Shown: in pieces, positions 31,409 to 42,640 of the stretch | Layout of the letters: each line of letters begins with the position of its first letter | How positions within the stretch are numbered: position 1 is the stretch's first letter | Assembly: GCF_024679095.1 (NCBI RefSeq) | Contig: NC_066528.1 | Coordinates: 18,186,332 to 18,250,331 of the forward strand | Length of the DNA stretch: 64,000 nt | Reading direction: 5' to 3' | From: Eriocheir sinensis | Taxonomy: Eukaryota; Arthropoda; Malacostraca; Decapoda; Varunidae | Position numbers and translations under genes: made by a program | Notes under the pieces: model-generated | Told to the model about the DNA's origin: nothing | The model's database searches: none | Seen by the model: the letters and a program-made list of their open reading frames with translations, nothing else

Positions 31409-33540
31409 TACTGTTATCTTTTCTCTAGTCTCCAAATAGGCATATTTTTTTTCCTATATCTACAAAGTATACTGGTATATAGTTTTGCTAAAAGATATGT
31501 CACCAATATGCTGATTTGTGATGGTCTAATGGAAATAGAAAATTATACTTTCGAGCAAACATTTATTTCAGTGTTCCTAGGTAGTTTTGTTATAAAAAAG
31601 TATATACTGTTTTATGCATTTTATGATAAATAGTAGAAGAAATAACAAGTAAAAAGAGCTGGCACACATTAAGGCAATGTTATATAATTCTGGGGAAATT
31701 GTGACCAAAATCTTGGGAAATTTTAACATGTATTTGGGGAAATCCTGGAATGGCAAAGTCTTTCACACTTCACTTGTCATCATATATGCTGCTGCTCCAT
31801 ATCACCTGTGACTTCTGGTAGGTATTAATTTCTAAACTCTTAAATTACAATTTTCTCACTCCTCCCCCCTTAAAACCCCTCTGGTCAATCTCTTACAGCC
31901 CTTTCTCACATAATTAATGTCTGTCCTAGAGTGTTCGCCGTGCACCCAAGTGGCCCAAGTTGGTGAGATTGGTAGCACCTCGTTATCCCTGGCAGAGCTA
32001 TAAGCCCTTAAATGATGCTTAGCTCGGGGGATTATTTAATCACCTTTTTTAATCAAACATAATATCCTTACTCTAGTAGCCACTGCATTGTCCTCACCCC
32101 ACATGATTGTTCCTAAGATTTTCATCTGTATCTTTTACTTCTAGACCAAACACCATATCAATAAAACAGGCATTAACCAATCATGAGCCCCCTCAAAATG
32201 GTTCATCCATAAGTGGGCACACATAACAATTATGAAGTTAATGTAATGTAGCAAATGTTTTGACCTGGTAGACTGGCCATTAATACATGAATAGAAAGGA
32301 AGAAAACATTACATGTACTTAAATCAGAGGTAATGATATATTCACAATATTCAACTTGCATCAGCTTAAATCCTTTTGTTACATAAACACTAATAAATGG
32401 AGGTTGATGATGCAGACATGGCATTTTTTATTGATTGTATTATCCCCTTCCATTTTTTCAGCATAATTACATACAAAATATATCCAAAGAAGTAATGATA
32501 CAAAGGAAGAACAAACGGGGCTGCCTGACAAAAGTTTTGGCCAGTGGAATGGGCCATGTATCAGACACATTCCAAAATTATGTACTACTAACAAGTAGAG
32601 CCATAATAAAGATCATAAAACTCTACAGATGGAGGAAATAAACAGAAAATCACAGATGCAGATGGTCAGTGGAAAATGAAAAATCACTCGGTTACATGAG
32701 CTTCAATACGTACCCACTCAATTATTTACTTGTTACTTGAGCACTGCTATTCACACCTCACAACATACCTTAATACCTCAGTTACTGTGTTCATAGTCAA
32801 TACCACCTTCTGAGAACAGAGGAACACTCACACCAGACACAGACTTTGCAAGACTTTCCCCAGTGGCTTGTCTTGCTTTTGAACTAGGCTTTTTTAGGGA
32901 TGTTCCTTCATTTTCTTACTTTCTCTTCTTTGTGGAACACAACCGGTCTTGTTTAGCAAACTTTTTTATTACTCGGCTCTGAAACAGCTGATTCATCCAC
33001 AGGCCACTTATTGTCATTTGGTAGATAGCTCCTGCCAGCATCGAATGGTGCAATTAATTTACATAACAAGCTGTTTGCAGTTTTCAAAACTTGAAGGTCT
33101 TTAACTTCATCGCACTTAAGCAAAAGCTGTGACAAAATCTTGTTCTTTATTTGTTCCTAGTATTTCTCAACTTGTACACCAGTGGTTTCCTCATTACTGA
33201 TAACATCACGGATCGTTTCAACTTCTTCTGTTGGCAACTTGGGTTCGTCTATTTGTGATTTGTTTCTTAAAAATCCTACAACTGCATGTATATGCTTACA
33301 TATGTTCTTCATGCCTTCAGCATTGTCATCACATGTGCATATATCCTACATGCATTTACAGACAAGACAATCTGGACACCTTTCTCTACACACTCCACAA
33401 GTAGGATTACTCGCCTCAATCTGATACTGCTTGTTCTCAAAGGATTCAGAGTACACAGTAAAAATACCATGATCCTCCTGAGTAACTTCAAGCTTCATGC
33501 CTTTTTCATGTCTCTGGAAGGTTTTCCAGTTCTCCTCTTC
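31409..33540. other. no gene seen
   Basis: AT-rich sequence. Minus-strand text at 32953-33135 (LLLKCDEVKDLQVLKTANSL) could belong to the LINE that follows, but it has no marker motif. Confidence 0.5.
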
Positions 33541-33960
33541 ATCAAATCAATCATTCTCTTAAAAAAAGTTTTTCCTTTACCATTGGTTAAAATTGTGAAC
33601 AGGAATGTCGAGGCATTGCATCCTTGCCTTATACCATTTGTTATATTTATTGTTGTCTGCTTAGTTCCATTTATAAATATATTAGTGAGGTCATCTGTAT
33701 ATGTTTGCTACAAGATTAATGATTTTGGGGTGGACTTCGTAATTCATCAGCGCTGTGATCAGTGTTTTTTTGTCTATTGAATCAAAGGCTTTTTTTTAAA
33801 TCAAGTGAGGTCACAATCGGCTCTTTTTTCATTTTGTAACTTTGATTAATGTTGTATTTTAGTGTGTATAAATTGTCTGTAATTCTTCTGTCTTCATTGA
33901 AGCCTGATTGCAGGTTGCTAATGTTGTCTGACTCTCATGTGATTTTCAATAATGCAGTAT
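33540..33960 (-). pseudogene. reverse-transcriptase fragment, frameshifted
   Basis: The minus strand reads NLYTLKYNINQSY, then SLDLKKAFDSIDKKTLITAL (the strand motif with the first catalytic Asp), NYEVHPKIINLVANIY and, after a frameshift, GIRQGCNAS. These are RT motifs in the expected order. The frame is broken, so it is dead. Confidence 0.8.
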
Positions 33961-34394
33961 TTTAGTGTGTATAATGTTTTTCATTAATGCAGTATTTTAG
34001 TGTATAAATTAGATGAGTTCTGGCCCTCGAAAAAAATGCCAAATTATCTGGAAAGCATAATTTGGTACAGAAAAGTGGGTCTACTATTAAGTTTTTTTTG
34101 CATATCCCAATGTAATTTAAAACAAAGTTATGAATATTGAGAACATTATTCTTCAATAATCTTTGACACAGATGCGGTATTATGATAAATGAAATTATGA
34201 AGCTTCAGTTGCACAGCAGCCTGAATCTACGACCTGTTATTCGTTGTATTTTGGTCTACAAAAACTTCTGTACTATCAGTTTTAGGCACTTGATACACTA
34301 AAGCAATTAATAAATCATGAACACAGATTTTACTTGTTCATTATGTATTTATACCTTGGAGATAGATTTATACAACTTGGCATTCCAAACTTTT

Positions 34395-34666
34395 GCATAA
34401 AGAACCCCATGCTGTAAGGATCCACAACAATGACATAATGTAACAGGCGTTCTCTCTTCAGGGTGGGTGTGGTCCTTCGCCAGGAGAACCACTACTGCAC
34501 CAACCACCGCCAGCTGTTAGGGCGGCACCAGGTGGAGTGTCGCCACCTTGAGCTGCTGGGCTACACCGTGGTGGAGGTGCCGCACTTCCTCTGGTACTCC
34601 ATGGCACACGCTACATATGAGGACAAAGCACAGTACCTCAGGGAACAGATATTTCCCATCAGATAA
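34395..34666 (+). pseudogene. second copy of the FASTKD RAP-domain exon with part of the preceding intron
   Basis: The exon 34463-34666 follows CTCTCTTCAG and codes for 67 residues ending FPIR and TAA, like 328-124. By eye 15 codons differ. Eleven changes are silent and four change the residue (A to G, R to Q, M to L, V to A). The upstream intron (AAGAACCCCATGCTGTAAGG) is also copied, including the donor of the tentative preceding exon. No other FASTKD exon is recognisable nearby, so this is a partial paralogue or a piece of one whose other exons lie outside the window. Confidence 0.8.
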
Positions 34667-34682
34667 TAGCACTTTTTTCACC

Positions 34683-35315
34683 TCTTAACCCCTTGACTGC
34701 AGATTTCCTACAAGAAGACATCACCAAGCTACAGGAATGGAACAAAAAGTGGCTGCTACAATGCAATGAAGAAAAATTACGTTGAGGGTTTTTAAGAATG
34801 AGTTTTGTTATTTTTTATTCCCACATCAGGACATAAAGAAAAGTACACCATGTGGTAATCATTTTCTCTCTCTCTTAACCCCTTGACTGCAGATTTCCTA
34901 CAAGAAGACATCACCAAGCTACAGGAATGGAACAAAACGTGACTGCTACAATGTAATGAAGAAAAACGTAAAGTCCTGCACCTTGGGAGGGGATATCCAG
35001 CATACCAATACCACATGGGAAACACTGCACTATCCACCACAGAAGCAGAGAAAGACCTGGGAGTATATGTTTCCAGGCTACCAGTGAAGGGATATCCAGC
35101 ATACCAATACCACATGGGAAACACCGCACTATCCACCACAGAGGCAGAGAAAGACCTGGGAGTATATGTTTCCAGGCTACGAGTGAAGGGATATCCAGCA
35201 TACCAGTACCACATGGGAAACACCGCACTACCCACCACAGAGGCAGAGAAAGACCTGGGAGTATATGCTTCCAGGCTACCAGTGAAAGCCAAATCCATGC
35301 AATCACAGCGGACGG
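34683..35315 (+). repeat. LINE-derived in-frame tandem array D (3 copies)
   Basis: A first partial start at 34686, then the full start at 34883 (EDITKLQEWN, with an inserted stop) and three units GYPAYQYHMGNTALSTTEAE to KDLGVYVSRLPV. Unit length is about 90 to 99 bp. The array follows directly after the duplicated RAP exon. Confidence 0.85.
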
Positions 35316-35377
35316 GCTAAGGAGTGGAGGTAGCCTGTTCCCTTGCAACCTAGATATAATGCTAATGCTGCATATAG

Positions 35378-35440
35378 AGACAAAGTGCAGTACCTCAGGG
35401 ATCAGATACTTCCCATTTGATAATAGCACTTTTTTCACTA
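35378..35440 (+). pseudogene. third fragment of the FASTKD RAP exon end
   Basis: GACAAAGTGCAGTACCTCAG with GATCAGATACTTCCCAT and TGATAATAGCACTTTTTTCA matches the last 15 codons and the sequence after the stop of the 34.5-kb copy (which continues AATAGCACTTTTTTCA). Confidence 0.75.
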
Positions 35441-35469
35441 TCAAGGAGTGAAGGTCGGTTGGGATGGTA

Positions 35470-36075
35470 TTCTCAAACAGCTCCGCCTCTCACATTAACA
35501 ACTTCCAGAGGTCAAAAGGGAGGGTAATCAGGTTTTCTGGAGTTTTCCCCAAGGCTCATGGCACGGAAGTAAGGTCAAGCTACCACTAGGGTCATAAGAG
35601 TACCCATGTAAGTAATCGGGTTTTCTGGAGTTTTCCCCAAGGCTCAGGGCACGGAAGTAAGGTCAAGCTACCACTAGGGTCATAAGAGTACCCATGTATA
35701 TACTCAAATATGTGAACTTGGACCCATGTAAGTATTCGGGTTTTCTGGAGTTTTCCCCAAGGCTCAGGGCACGGAAGCAAGGTCAAGCTACCACTAGGGT
35801 CATAAGAGTACCCATGTATATACCCAGAAATCCTGTGAAAGCCTTGTCAAATATGTGAACTTGGGAGCCGAGACGTTTGTGATACAGAACCAAGGTCAAG
35901 CTACCACTAAGGTCATAAGGGTACCCATGTAAGTAATTGGGTTTTCTGGAGTTTTCCCCAAGGCTCAGGGCACGGAAGCAAGGTCAAGCTACCACTAGGG
36001 TCATAAGGGTACCCATGTAGCCTAAATACCCAGAAATCCTGTGAAGGTGTGAACTTGGGAGCCGAGACGTTTGAG
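35470..36075. repeat. GGGCCGTATT-type MITE with tandem internal duplications
   Basis: GGTTTTCTGGAGTTTTCCCC plus AAGGCTCAGGGCACGGAAG(T/C)A recurs four times with CTACCACTAGGGTCATAAGA between. The ends (GGTATTCTCAAACAGCTCCG and GACGTTTGAGAATATGACCC) pair as inverted termini. Confidence 0.7.
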
Positions 36076-36399
36076 AATATGACCCGATGAAGCTGTTTCC
36101 TTGCATCCTGGATCTGTGTAATGCCGCTAAAGTGTGCTGAAGGAAGTTATTTGTAGCGGTATTGAAGAGGATGTCACTGATTTTTTTTTTTCCTTTTGTC
36201 ATAACTGCATGTAGATAACTCTGTAAAATTATACATATTTTCTATACAGTATAATTATTCCAAGAAGGAGATATGAAGCCCTGAGTTAGTATTCTTATTC
36301 CTCTTATTACTGGTATAGTGTAGAGTGTATTAGAAGAATTATGTACTGAAGAGAGTAGAGTGGAGTTCCCAAAGGCTCAGTTTTGGCACCAATAATGTC

Positions 36400-37003
36400 C
36401 ATAATATATACCTGAACAGAGTAGACTGTATAGATGGAGCCAGTTATGGGAGATGGAATTTAATGCAAACAAGTGCCATGTTATGGAAATGGGGAAAAGT
36501 AAAAATAATACCAAGGATAACATACAGAATGGGGGAAGAAAACTTAAAGGTGGTACATGAAGAAAAGGATTTGGGAGTAACGATGCAAGACACACTATTC
36601 CCAGAAAAAAACAAACAATTAAGCTGTTTGGAAAAACCTACAGGATGATGCAAAATAAAAGGATATCATTCCATTTTATGAACAAAGAGATGAAAATAAT
36701 AATATCAATGATAAGACCAAAGCTTGAATATGCTGCAGTTGTGTGGTCACCTCACAAAAAAGAAGGATATCAGAAAGTTGGAAAGGATACAGAGAATTGC
36801 AACTAAAATGGTCCCAGAACTCTCGAATATGACGTATGAAGACAGATTGAAGGAGATGGACTTGACGACACTGGAACAAAGAAGGGAGAGAGGAGATCTG
36901 ATCACGCTGTATAAGTTGGTAAATAAGTTTGATGAGGTGGATAGAGATGATCTTTTCTCTACTGCAAGAACGCGGGGGCTGAAAGGACATGGGAAGAACC
37001 TTG
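36400..37003 (+). pseudogene. LINE (CR1/Jockey-like) reverse-transcriptase C-terminal fragment
   Basis: Reads EEKDLGVTMQDTLFPEK, then, after a frame change, RPKLEYAAVVWSPHKKEDI, RKLERIQRIATKMVPELSN and LEQRRERGDLITLYKLVN. This is the standard order of the RT thumb/connector region in CR1-like LINEs. At least one frameshift; truncated where the next LINE tail begins. Confidence 0.85.
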
Positions 37004-38070
37004 ATTGATAGATTGATAGTTTATTGTTGGAGGTAAACAACAAGGGAGAAGGGAGGAACATGCCATTCCAACCCAAAGGCAGGACAGTGTGTGATTATAC
37101 AACTATTAATACATGTGTAGGGAGCACCATGAAACTAAAAAGATACAATGGTAGGAAGGAAAGCACTACAAGGGAGGGGGCGGTACCAGCCGGCCTCCCC
37201 CTGGACAATAAGACAATAAAATGTGGGGACGGAGAACATTGCCCAAGCACTAGATGGGAATGAATACAGAGCTAGAGTAAATGCTAGTCTTTAAAGTAAA
37301 ATACTGCAGAGATCACAGCCTTGTATAGCACGGCAGTAGTTCTGGCTGCCACACACGGCATCACCACCTTGGTGCAAACTGAGGGTGTTCTTTGAGGATG
37401 GCAGGGAGGACATCATGGTTCAGGAGCCAACAAATCGTAGTACCTATAGTCTGCCCTAAGGCGCATGCATAGCTAAGCGTATTGAAGCTTGCTGAGCTTT
37501 AGCACCATAGGCCCCCTCCTCTAGACCGGAGAAAGAAGAAAAAGGAGGGGAGAGCAAAAGCCGCCGTCCGCACTGGCCGGGCCAGGCCAGGAGCCAGGCG
37601 CAGCCAAGGAACATATTTTTTTTTTTTTCTTTTTTGCTACATTTTCTGCCTATACTATAATATTACTGTACTGTGACTGTTCTGTTATATATATAGAGAA
37701 GAGGAGAGAGAGAAGTCAGTCCCAGTGATATAGTAAGCTAGTGGTAAGTGAAGAAGTCAGAAGTGAGTGTACTACTAGGAAGAAATATTAAAGAAGCTGC
37801 AAGCAAGTGTTTACATATCTCCCTCCCACGGAGTCTCCTGACGGCGACACGGAACCCAAGTAACACGTCCGGCATAACAGTATAGTCAGTGCCAGGGTCC
37901 ACTGTGTGTCATCCTGAAGGGCACGTCGAGCAAGGCAGTCTGCATTCTCATTGAGCTGGATGCCCACATGGGAGGGGTGGACCGTGGTACCTGCGGCCTC
38001 AAGGGCACGGATCAGCAGTCACAGGCACAGTTACAAGATCACGGGTCGTAGGGGGAGGAGGACAGGTTCA
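37003..38070 (-). mobile_element. LINE with RNase H part, split by a solo LTR
   Basis: 37003-37415 is the 3' end, with the tail AAACTATCAATCTATCAATC on the minus strand. 37880-38060 on the minus strand reads PSHVGIQLNENADCLARRAL, a typical RNase H end (SHVGIxxNExAD). The LTR 37418-37879 lies between. Confidence 0.8.
37418..37879 (+). mobile_element. solo LTR, copy 2
   Basis: Same promoter-like TATATATAG, AATATTAAA and end TCCGGCATAACA as copy 1. It cleanly interrupts the LINE; the uninterrupted text (GGACATCATGGGA) is seen at 28127. Confidence 0.75.
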
Positions 38071-38099
38071 TGTAATGCAGCCTAAAGAAACTTAATAAA

Positions 38100-38290
38100 A
38101 GGACCTGTTTGAGTGTTGAAAAAAAAAAGCTTTCACCACATAGAAATACACATGGAACAGCTTGCGGGGAGAGGTGGTGGAGGCGAGCAGTGTCCACCAA
38201 ATGAAGGAAAGGCTGAATGAACGTAGATATGGATCGAGACGGGACTATTAGAGCTTAGTATGGGCCCAGTAGACTACAAATAGGTAAATA
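38100..38290 (+). mobile_element. LINE 3' terminal fragment
   Basis: Reads TWNSLRGEVVEASSVHQMKE then RLNERRYGSRRDY, the common end of LINE reverse transcriptases, followed by TAGGTAAATACAC running into the microsatellite. Confidence 0.7.
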
Positions 38291-38321
38291 CACACACACA
38301 CACAAGAGAGGGAGAGAGAGA

Positions 38322-38352
<31 letters not shown>

Positions 38353-38396
38353 AGAGAGAGAGAGAGAACACACACACACACACACAGAGAGAGAGA

Positions 38397-38440
<44 letters not shown>

Positions 38441-38508
38441 GGAGAGTGTATGTGTGTGTGAGGTTACAAATATAGAGTTATCGATTAGTTTAGTCATGCC
38501 TCCCCTCC

Positions 38509-38555
<47 letters not shown>

Positions 38556-38560
38556 TGTTT
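38285..38560. repeat. compound (AC)n, (GA)n, (CT)n microsatellite
   Basis: Alternating CACACA and GAGAGA blocks to 38450 and (CT)n 38506-38553. Confidence 0.95.
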
Positions 38561-39430
38561 TCTCCAGGTCTGATTCCCCCACAAAAATATAAATACATAA
38601 ATAAATGCAGATACGTATAGTAATTTAAACTATTTCGTGGGCGATTCAAATTACACTTTCTCAGTACTTTCCCAACACATATCGAGGCAGCCTTTAATTC
38701 ACTCTGACGTTTCACTACAAAAAGTTCATAAAGTCACATCAAACTGCATGAAAACGGATCTCTCTTGCAAGCTCTGACAGGTGCTGAGGGAGAGGAGGAG
38801 GAGGCAGGAAGAGGAGGAGAGAGGGATAGGACGATAGTTGCCATGCAGTGAAGAGTATAGTGGCAACTCGACATTACATAAGCAGATGTCAAAGATGAAA
38901 TTAGAAACGGAGATATGATGGGGTATAAAGAGAGATGGGAGGGAGGGAAACACTAGGGGAGCCGTATGTCCCTAAGTCCAGTAATAGGATAAATAGCGAA
39001 GTGTATGGTAGACCTAGCTTCTGGAAGAGGCTGCACACTAGGGAACTACTGATGGCAAGGGGTGAGGGCCTGAGAGGTTGCTGGTAGGCTGCCCACACCA
39101 TCACGCAACCCATTCATTGACAGTCCAGCGGTGGGAGATAACGGACGTGTAGTGTACGAGTCCGTTCCTGGTTGTCTTGTGTTCGTTTCGTGTTCAGGAC
39201 CTATCAGGACGCGTCTCTTTCCTGTTGCGTCTCCGTACCAGTCTAGTCTCGAAATCTAACTTGTAAAAGGCGGGTTATGACTGGTGCTGGCGGGCGTTTC
39301 CTGCATCTCTTTTGAATGTGCTGTGATGAGCTCAATGTGGTGACGGAAAAAAAATACCCCAAGCAGTTCTTTCTCTGGCGGTGTGGGTCAGTGAGTAGAA
39401 ATCAATGTATTAGCCCCGGAAACGTTGTGG
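38561..39430. other. no gene seen
   Basis: Short frames only. Nothing with a splice context or motif that I can support. Confidence 0.5.
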
Positions 39431-39439
39431 CTTTATCCT

Positions 39440-39745
39440 GGAGCTCTCATTGTAGAGTTAATACCAGGAACCATGAGATATCCTTGTAGTACGCCCAAGG
39501 AAATATATTTGTAGGTGTGAAGAAGCTTATCTGTAACTTGTGTCTTGGCCTCCTGTACGTGGTGTGGATAAGGATATAGAAATCAGACAATACTAGTAAC
39601 CATGAGATACCCTTGTAGTACGCCCATGCAGATGTCTTTGTGGGTGTGAAGAAGCTTGTAACTTGCATCCTTGGGTCCTGTGCATGGAGGTGTGGATAAG
39701 GATATAGGAGTTATAACCAGGAACCATGAGCTCTCCCTGCAGTAC
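39440..39745. repeat. degenerate tandem repeat, three copies of about 125 bp
   Basis: ACCA(G/T)GAACCATGAG, CTTGTAGTACGCCCA and GGTGTGAAGAAGCTT recur at about 39467, 39593 and 39716. Confidence 0.75.
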
Positions 39746-40019
39746 GCCCAAGGAAATGCGTGTGGGCGTGTCCTGGGATGGTTCTGCTGGTTGCCCCCTT
39801 TCCCTCCTCCCTTGGCAATGCCGTTATGGTTTGAATTCATCCCATAAGCACATCCTGTTCTGTGTGGCGTCCGTTGAAATATCTCATGACTCTCAAGAGG
39901 GAGGTATGAGAGCTGCCATGGTTTGCTAGGTGGAGACAGGGGAAGGATAGGTAGTGTTAGGTGACCATTGATTGTTCCTTCCTGTCAGTGTGTGGAAGGG
40001 AAGAAAAAGGAAAAACTGG

Positions 40020-40790
40020 CTGTTGACATCCACCTAGCATCATGTTAATGGGAGATGAGGAGTGACTGATGAAGATGTAGAGAAGATTGTATACCACGAA
40101 ATAGAGTATATAGGATGCCAGGGGTTATATATGCGTTGGTGAAGATGCCCGTTGCTTGTCCCTTCCTGTCAGTGTGTGGGAAGGGAAGAAAAAGGTAAAA
40201 CTGGCCGTTGACATCACCTAGCATCATGTCAGCTGTTACCAGTTATTGTTATTGTAAATGGATGATGGGAGTGACTGGTAGGGAAGCCGTGAATATTTTA
40301 CCACGAAATAGATGTAGGATGTCAAGGGTTATATATTGAGTTAGTGAATAGTAACTAGGATGAAATGCAGTGAAGATTATACCCCGAAATAGAAGATGCA
40401 GGATGTCAGGGATGGGTTGACATAGCTGGGTTGACATTGTGCAGGAGATGGAGGATGTCATTGGTTATATATTTAGTTGAATATAGTAACTGGGATGGAA
40501 TGCAGCGAAAACTATAACACGAAATAGACTATATAGGTTGTCAGGGGGCTATATTTTGACAGATATTAGCTGATTTGACATTGTGCAGTCAAGATCATCC
40601 CACTAAATAGGAGATGGAGGATGTCATTGGTTATATATTTAGTTGAGTATAGTAATTGGGATGGAGTGCAGTGAAAACTATGACACGAAATAGACTATAT
40701 AGGTTGTCAGGGGGCTATATGTTGACAGATATTAGCTGGTTTGACATTGTGCAGTATAGCTTATACCAGCAAATACATTACTACGATATC
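40020..40790. repeat. degenerate tandem repeat with ACACGAAATAGACTATATAG motif
   Basis: Units of roughly 150 to 170 bp with GAAATAG(A/G), GGATGTCA.GGGTTATATAT, AGTAACTGGGATG(G/A)A and GACATTGTGCAG. At least five partial copies; the last two (40440 and 40615) are closest. Confidence 0.75.
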
Positions 40791-40799
40791 AGGGGCTTA

Positions 40800-42000
40800 G
40801 AAAAAATGTTAAAAGCGAATACATAAAGAAAACTAGTAATTCTTGTGCGTTTTATACATATACGACATAATTTCTTTGAGCTGAAATTTGTGTTACCTGA
40901 ATCCCATGTTATCGATTTGTGAACTTTGGCCATTCCCGTGATGTCATAAAGTGGAGAGAAGTAGCCACTTAAATGTGTGAAGGAAGTGGTGTTTATAATA
41001 TTCAAGTGAAGGCTCTCGGAAAGAATTAAAAAAGGAAAGTGAATGATCTATTGCCATTGGTTTGTGAACTTAGCTAGGCCATTCCTGTGATGCCATAAAG
41101 TGGACAGGAGTAAAAGTGTGTGAAGGAAGTGGAGAATATATTAAATGAAGACAAAAAAAAAAAAAAATGGAATGAAACACCTGTGGCTGAGTTGAATACG
41201 CGTAGGTAACAAGTTTTATACATGTTTTACAGAATTTCTAAGTGCTGAAACTTGTACCGTACTTGAATTCAATCTCCGTCCATCCCTACAAGAGAAAATA
41301 AGGACGTTGAACAGTGAAAGTGAAGAGAATTTCATGTGCTATTGTTTAATTCTTGCCCAGAACTACTTTTGGAAGGCGAGTGTGTGAGGAAAGTGGATTG
41401 TAACAAGTGATAGATAGAAAAAGTAAAGAAAAACGTCAGAGATGAAGCAAGTGTGTCCTGGATGAATTGAATTTTTAAGACTTGAAAATGCTGTGTCTGT
41501 TGAAAGTATTGAAGTTGATCGTTAAGCCAAGTAAGTGAAGGAAAGTTAACTCTAGAAAAGAATAAAGAGGAGAAAACTAATTGGCTTGAGATGAGATGAG
41601 TTTTGAGACTTGTGTTGAAAGTAAATTATCAAAGTAAATCGTTGAAGTTAAGTATGTGAGGGAAGTGAACTCTGGGAAAGAAAAAGACTGAATAATCTGT
41701 CTAGAAACACCTGTGACCCTCTGAATGAGTTCTTGAGGCTTGTGTTGAAAGTGAATTAAAGTAAATCATTGAAGCCAAGTGTCTGAGGGAAGTGAACTGA
41801 ATCAAGTGAACTCTGGGAAAGAGAAAAAAAGGAATGTCTTGAAGCTCTTATGTCCATATGGATGAGTTGTGTTAGATAATTGAAGGTGTCTGTGTCTGTT
41901 CAAAGTAAATTATAATAGTAAATCTAACCCACGTAAGTGAACTGGGAAAGAGAGAGAGAGAGGAAAAAATATCTGGCTTCAACCACGTGTGACCCTCTGA
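40800..42000. repeat. degenerate direct repeats rich in GTGAGGGAAGTGAACTCTGG
   Basis: Several approximate copies of AAAGTAAAT(C/T)(A/G)TTGAAG, AAGTGTCTGAGGGAAGTGAA and GGGAAAGAGAAA. This leads up to the exon candidate at 42262 and may include its 5' untranslated region. Confidence 0.5.
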
Positions 42001-42017
42001 CTGAAATGAGGGCTTGA

Positions 42018-42237
42018 GGTATTTTAAGACACCATCGCTTCTCACATCAACTATTTCTAAAGGTCAAAGAGGAGATCAATCTGGTTTTCATGAGTGTTTT
42101 TTTAAGTTCATGGCACAGAAAAAGGGTCAAACTACCACCAGGGTCATAAAACTACCCCTGGAAAGGCCTACAGTTCCTTCGAAAGCCATGTCAAATATGT
42201 GAACTTGGGCGACGAAATGTTTTAAAATACAACCCTA
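42018..42237. mobile_element. GGGCCGTATT-type MITE, intact-looking copy
   Basis: Left TATTTTAAGACACCATCGC, right GACGAAATGTTTTAAAATAC: inverted ends of the family. The interior has GGTTTTCATGAGTGTTTTTT, ACTACCACCAGGGTCATAAA and CCTGGAAAGGC. Confidence 0.75.
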
Positions 42238-42261
42238 AAGGTGTCTGTGTCTGTGTCAGCC

Positions 42262-42455
42262 ATGGATACTTCAGGCTCAGACGAACCCAACACCTCGCTG
42301 GAGAGTAACTTCAGCGAGGAGGCAGACGAAGGGGCATTGAGGAGAGTTGACCGGCCCTCCCCCTTTACCCTGAGGTCAATGTGCAAGAACCCCAGGTGTC
42401 CCCAGGGTGCAGGGATCCAATTCCGGTCCAGAATCAGCCCTTCCCCCAGCAAACA
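42262..42455 (+). CDS. candidate first coding exon of an unrecognised gene (64 codons)
   Basis: ATG in a good context (CAGCCATGG), an acidic/Ser-rich start (MDTSGSDEPNTSLESNFSEE), then DRPSPFTLRSMCKNPRCP, QGAGIQFRSRISPSPSK, and a consensus donor CA|gtgagtg at 42456 (phase 2). Composition is even and unlike the surrounding repeats, and the donor is strong, so I think it is real. I find no following exon in the window; it would lie after 42.5 kb, perhaps beyond 64 kb. I do not recognise the protein; a short Cys pair (CKNPRC) is the only motif. Confidence 0.55.
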
Positions 42456-42467
42456 GTGAGTGCAGAC

Positions 42468-42640
42468 TATAATCAGTTTTATTTGTGTGATTCTGTGTTT
42501 CATTGGAGTTTTGCTAAGTGGAGGTATATCAGCCAGAGGGAGAGCAACAGCACCCTCTAATAAACGCTGGCAAGGATAGGGGATGTGGCTGCTGGTTTTT
42601 GCCCGCGGGGGAGGTGTGGCTTTAAAACTTGGGTCTGGCG
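42468..42640. repeat. dispersed direct duplicate (partner 44946-45105)
   Basis: ATAATCAGTTTTATTTGTGT, GAGCAACAGCACCCTCTAAT and GCTGGTTTTTGCCCGCGGGG are shared in the same order with 44946-45105. Confidence 0.85.
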
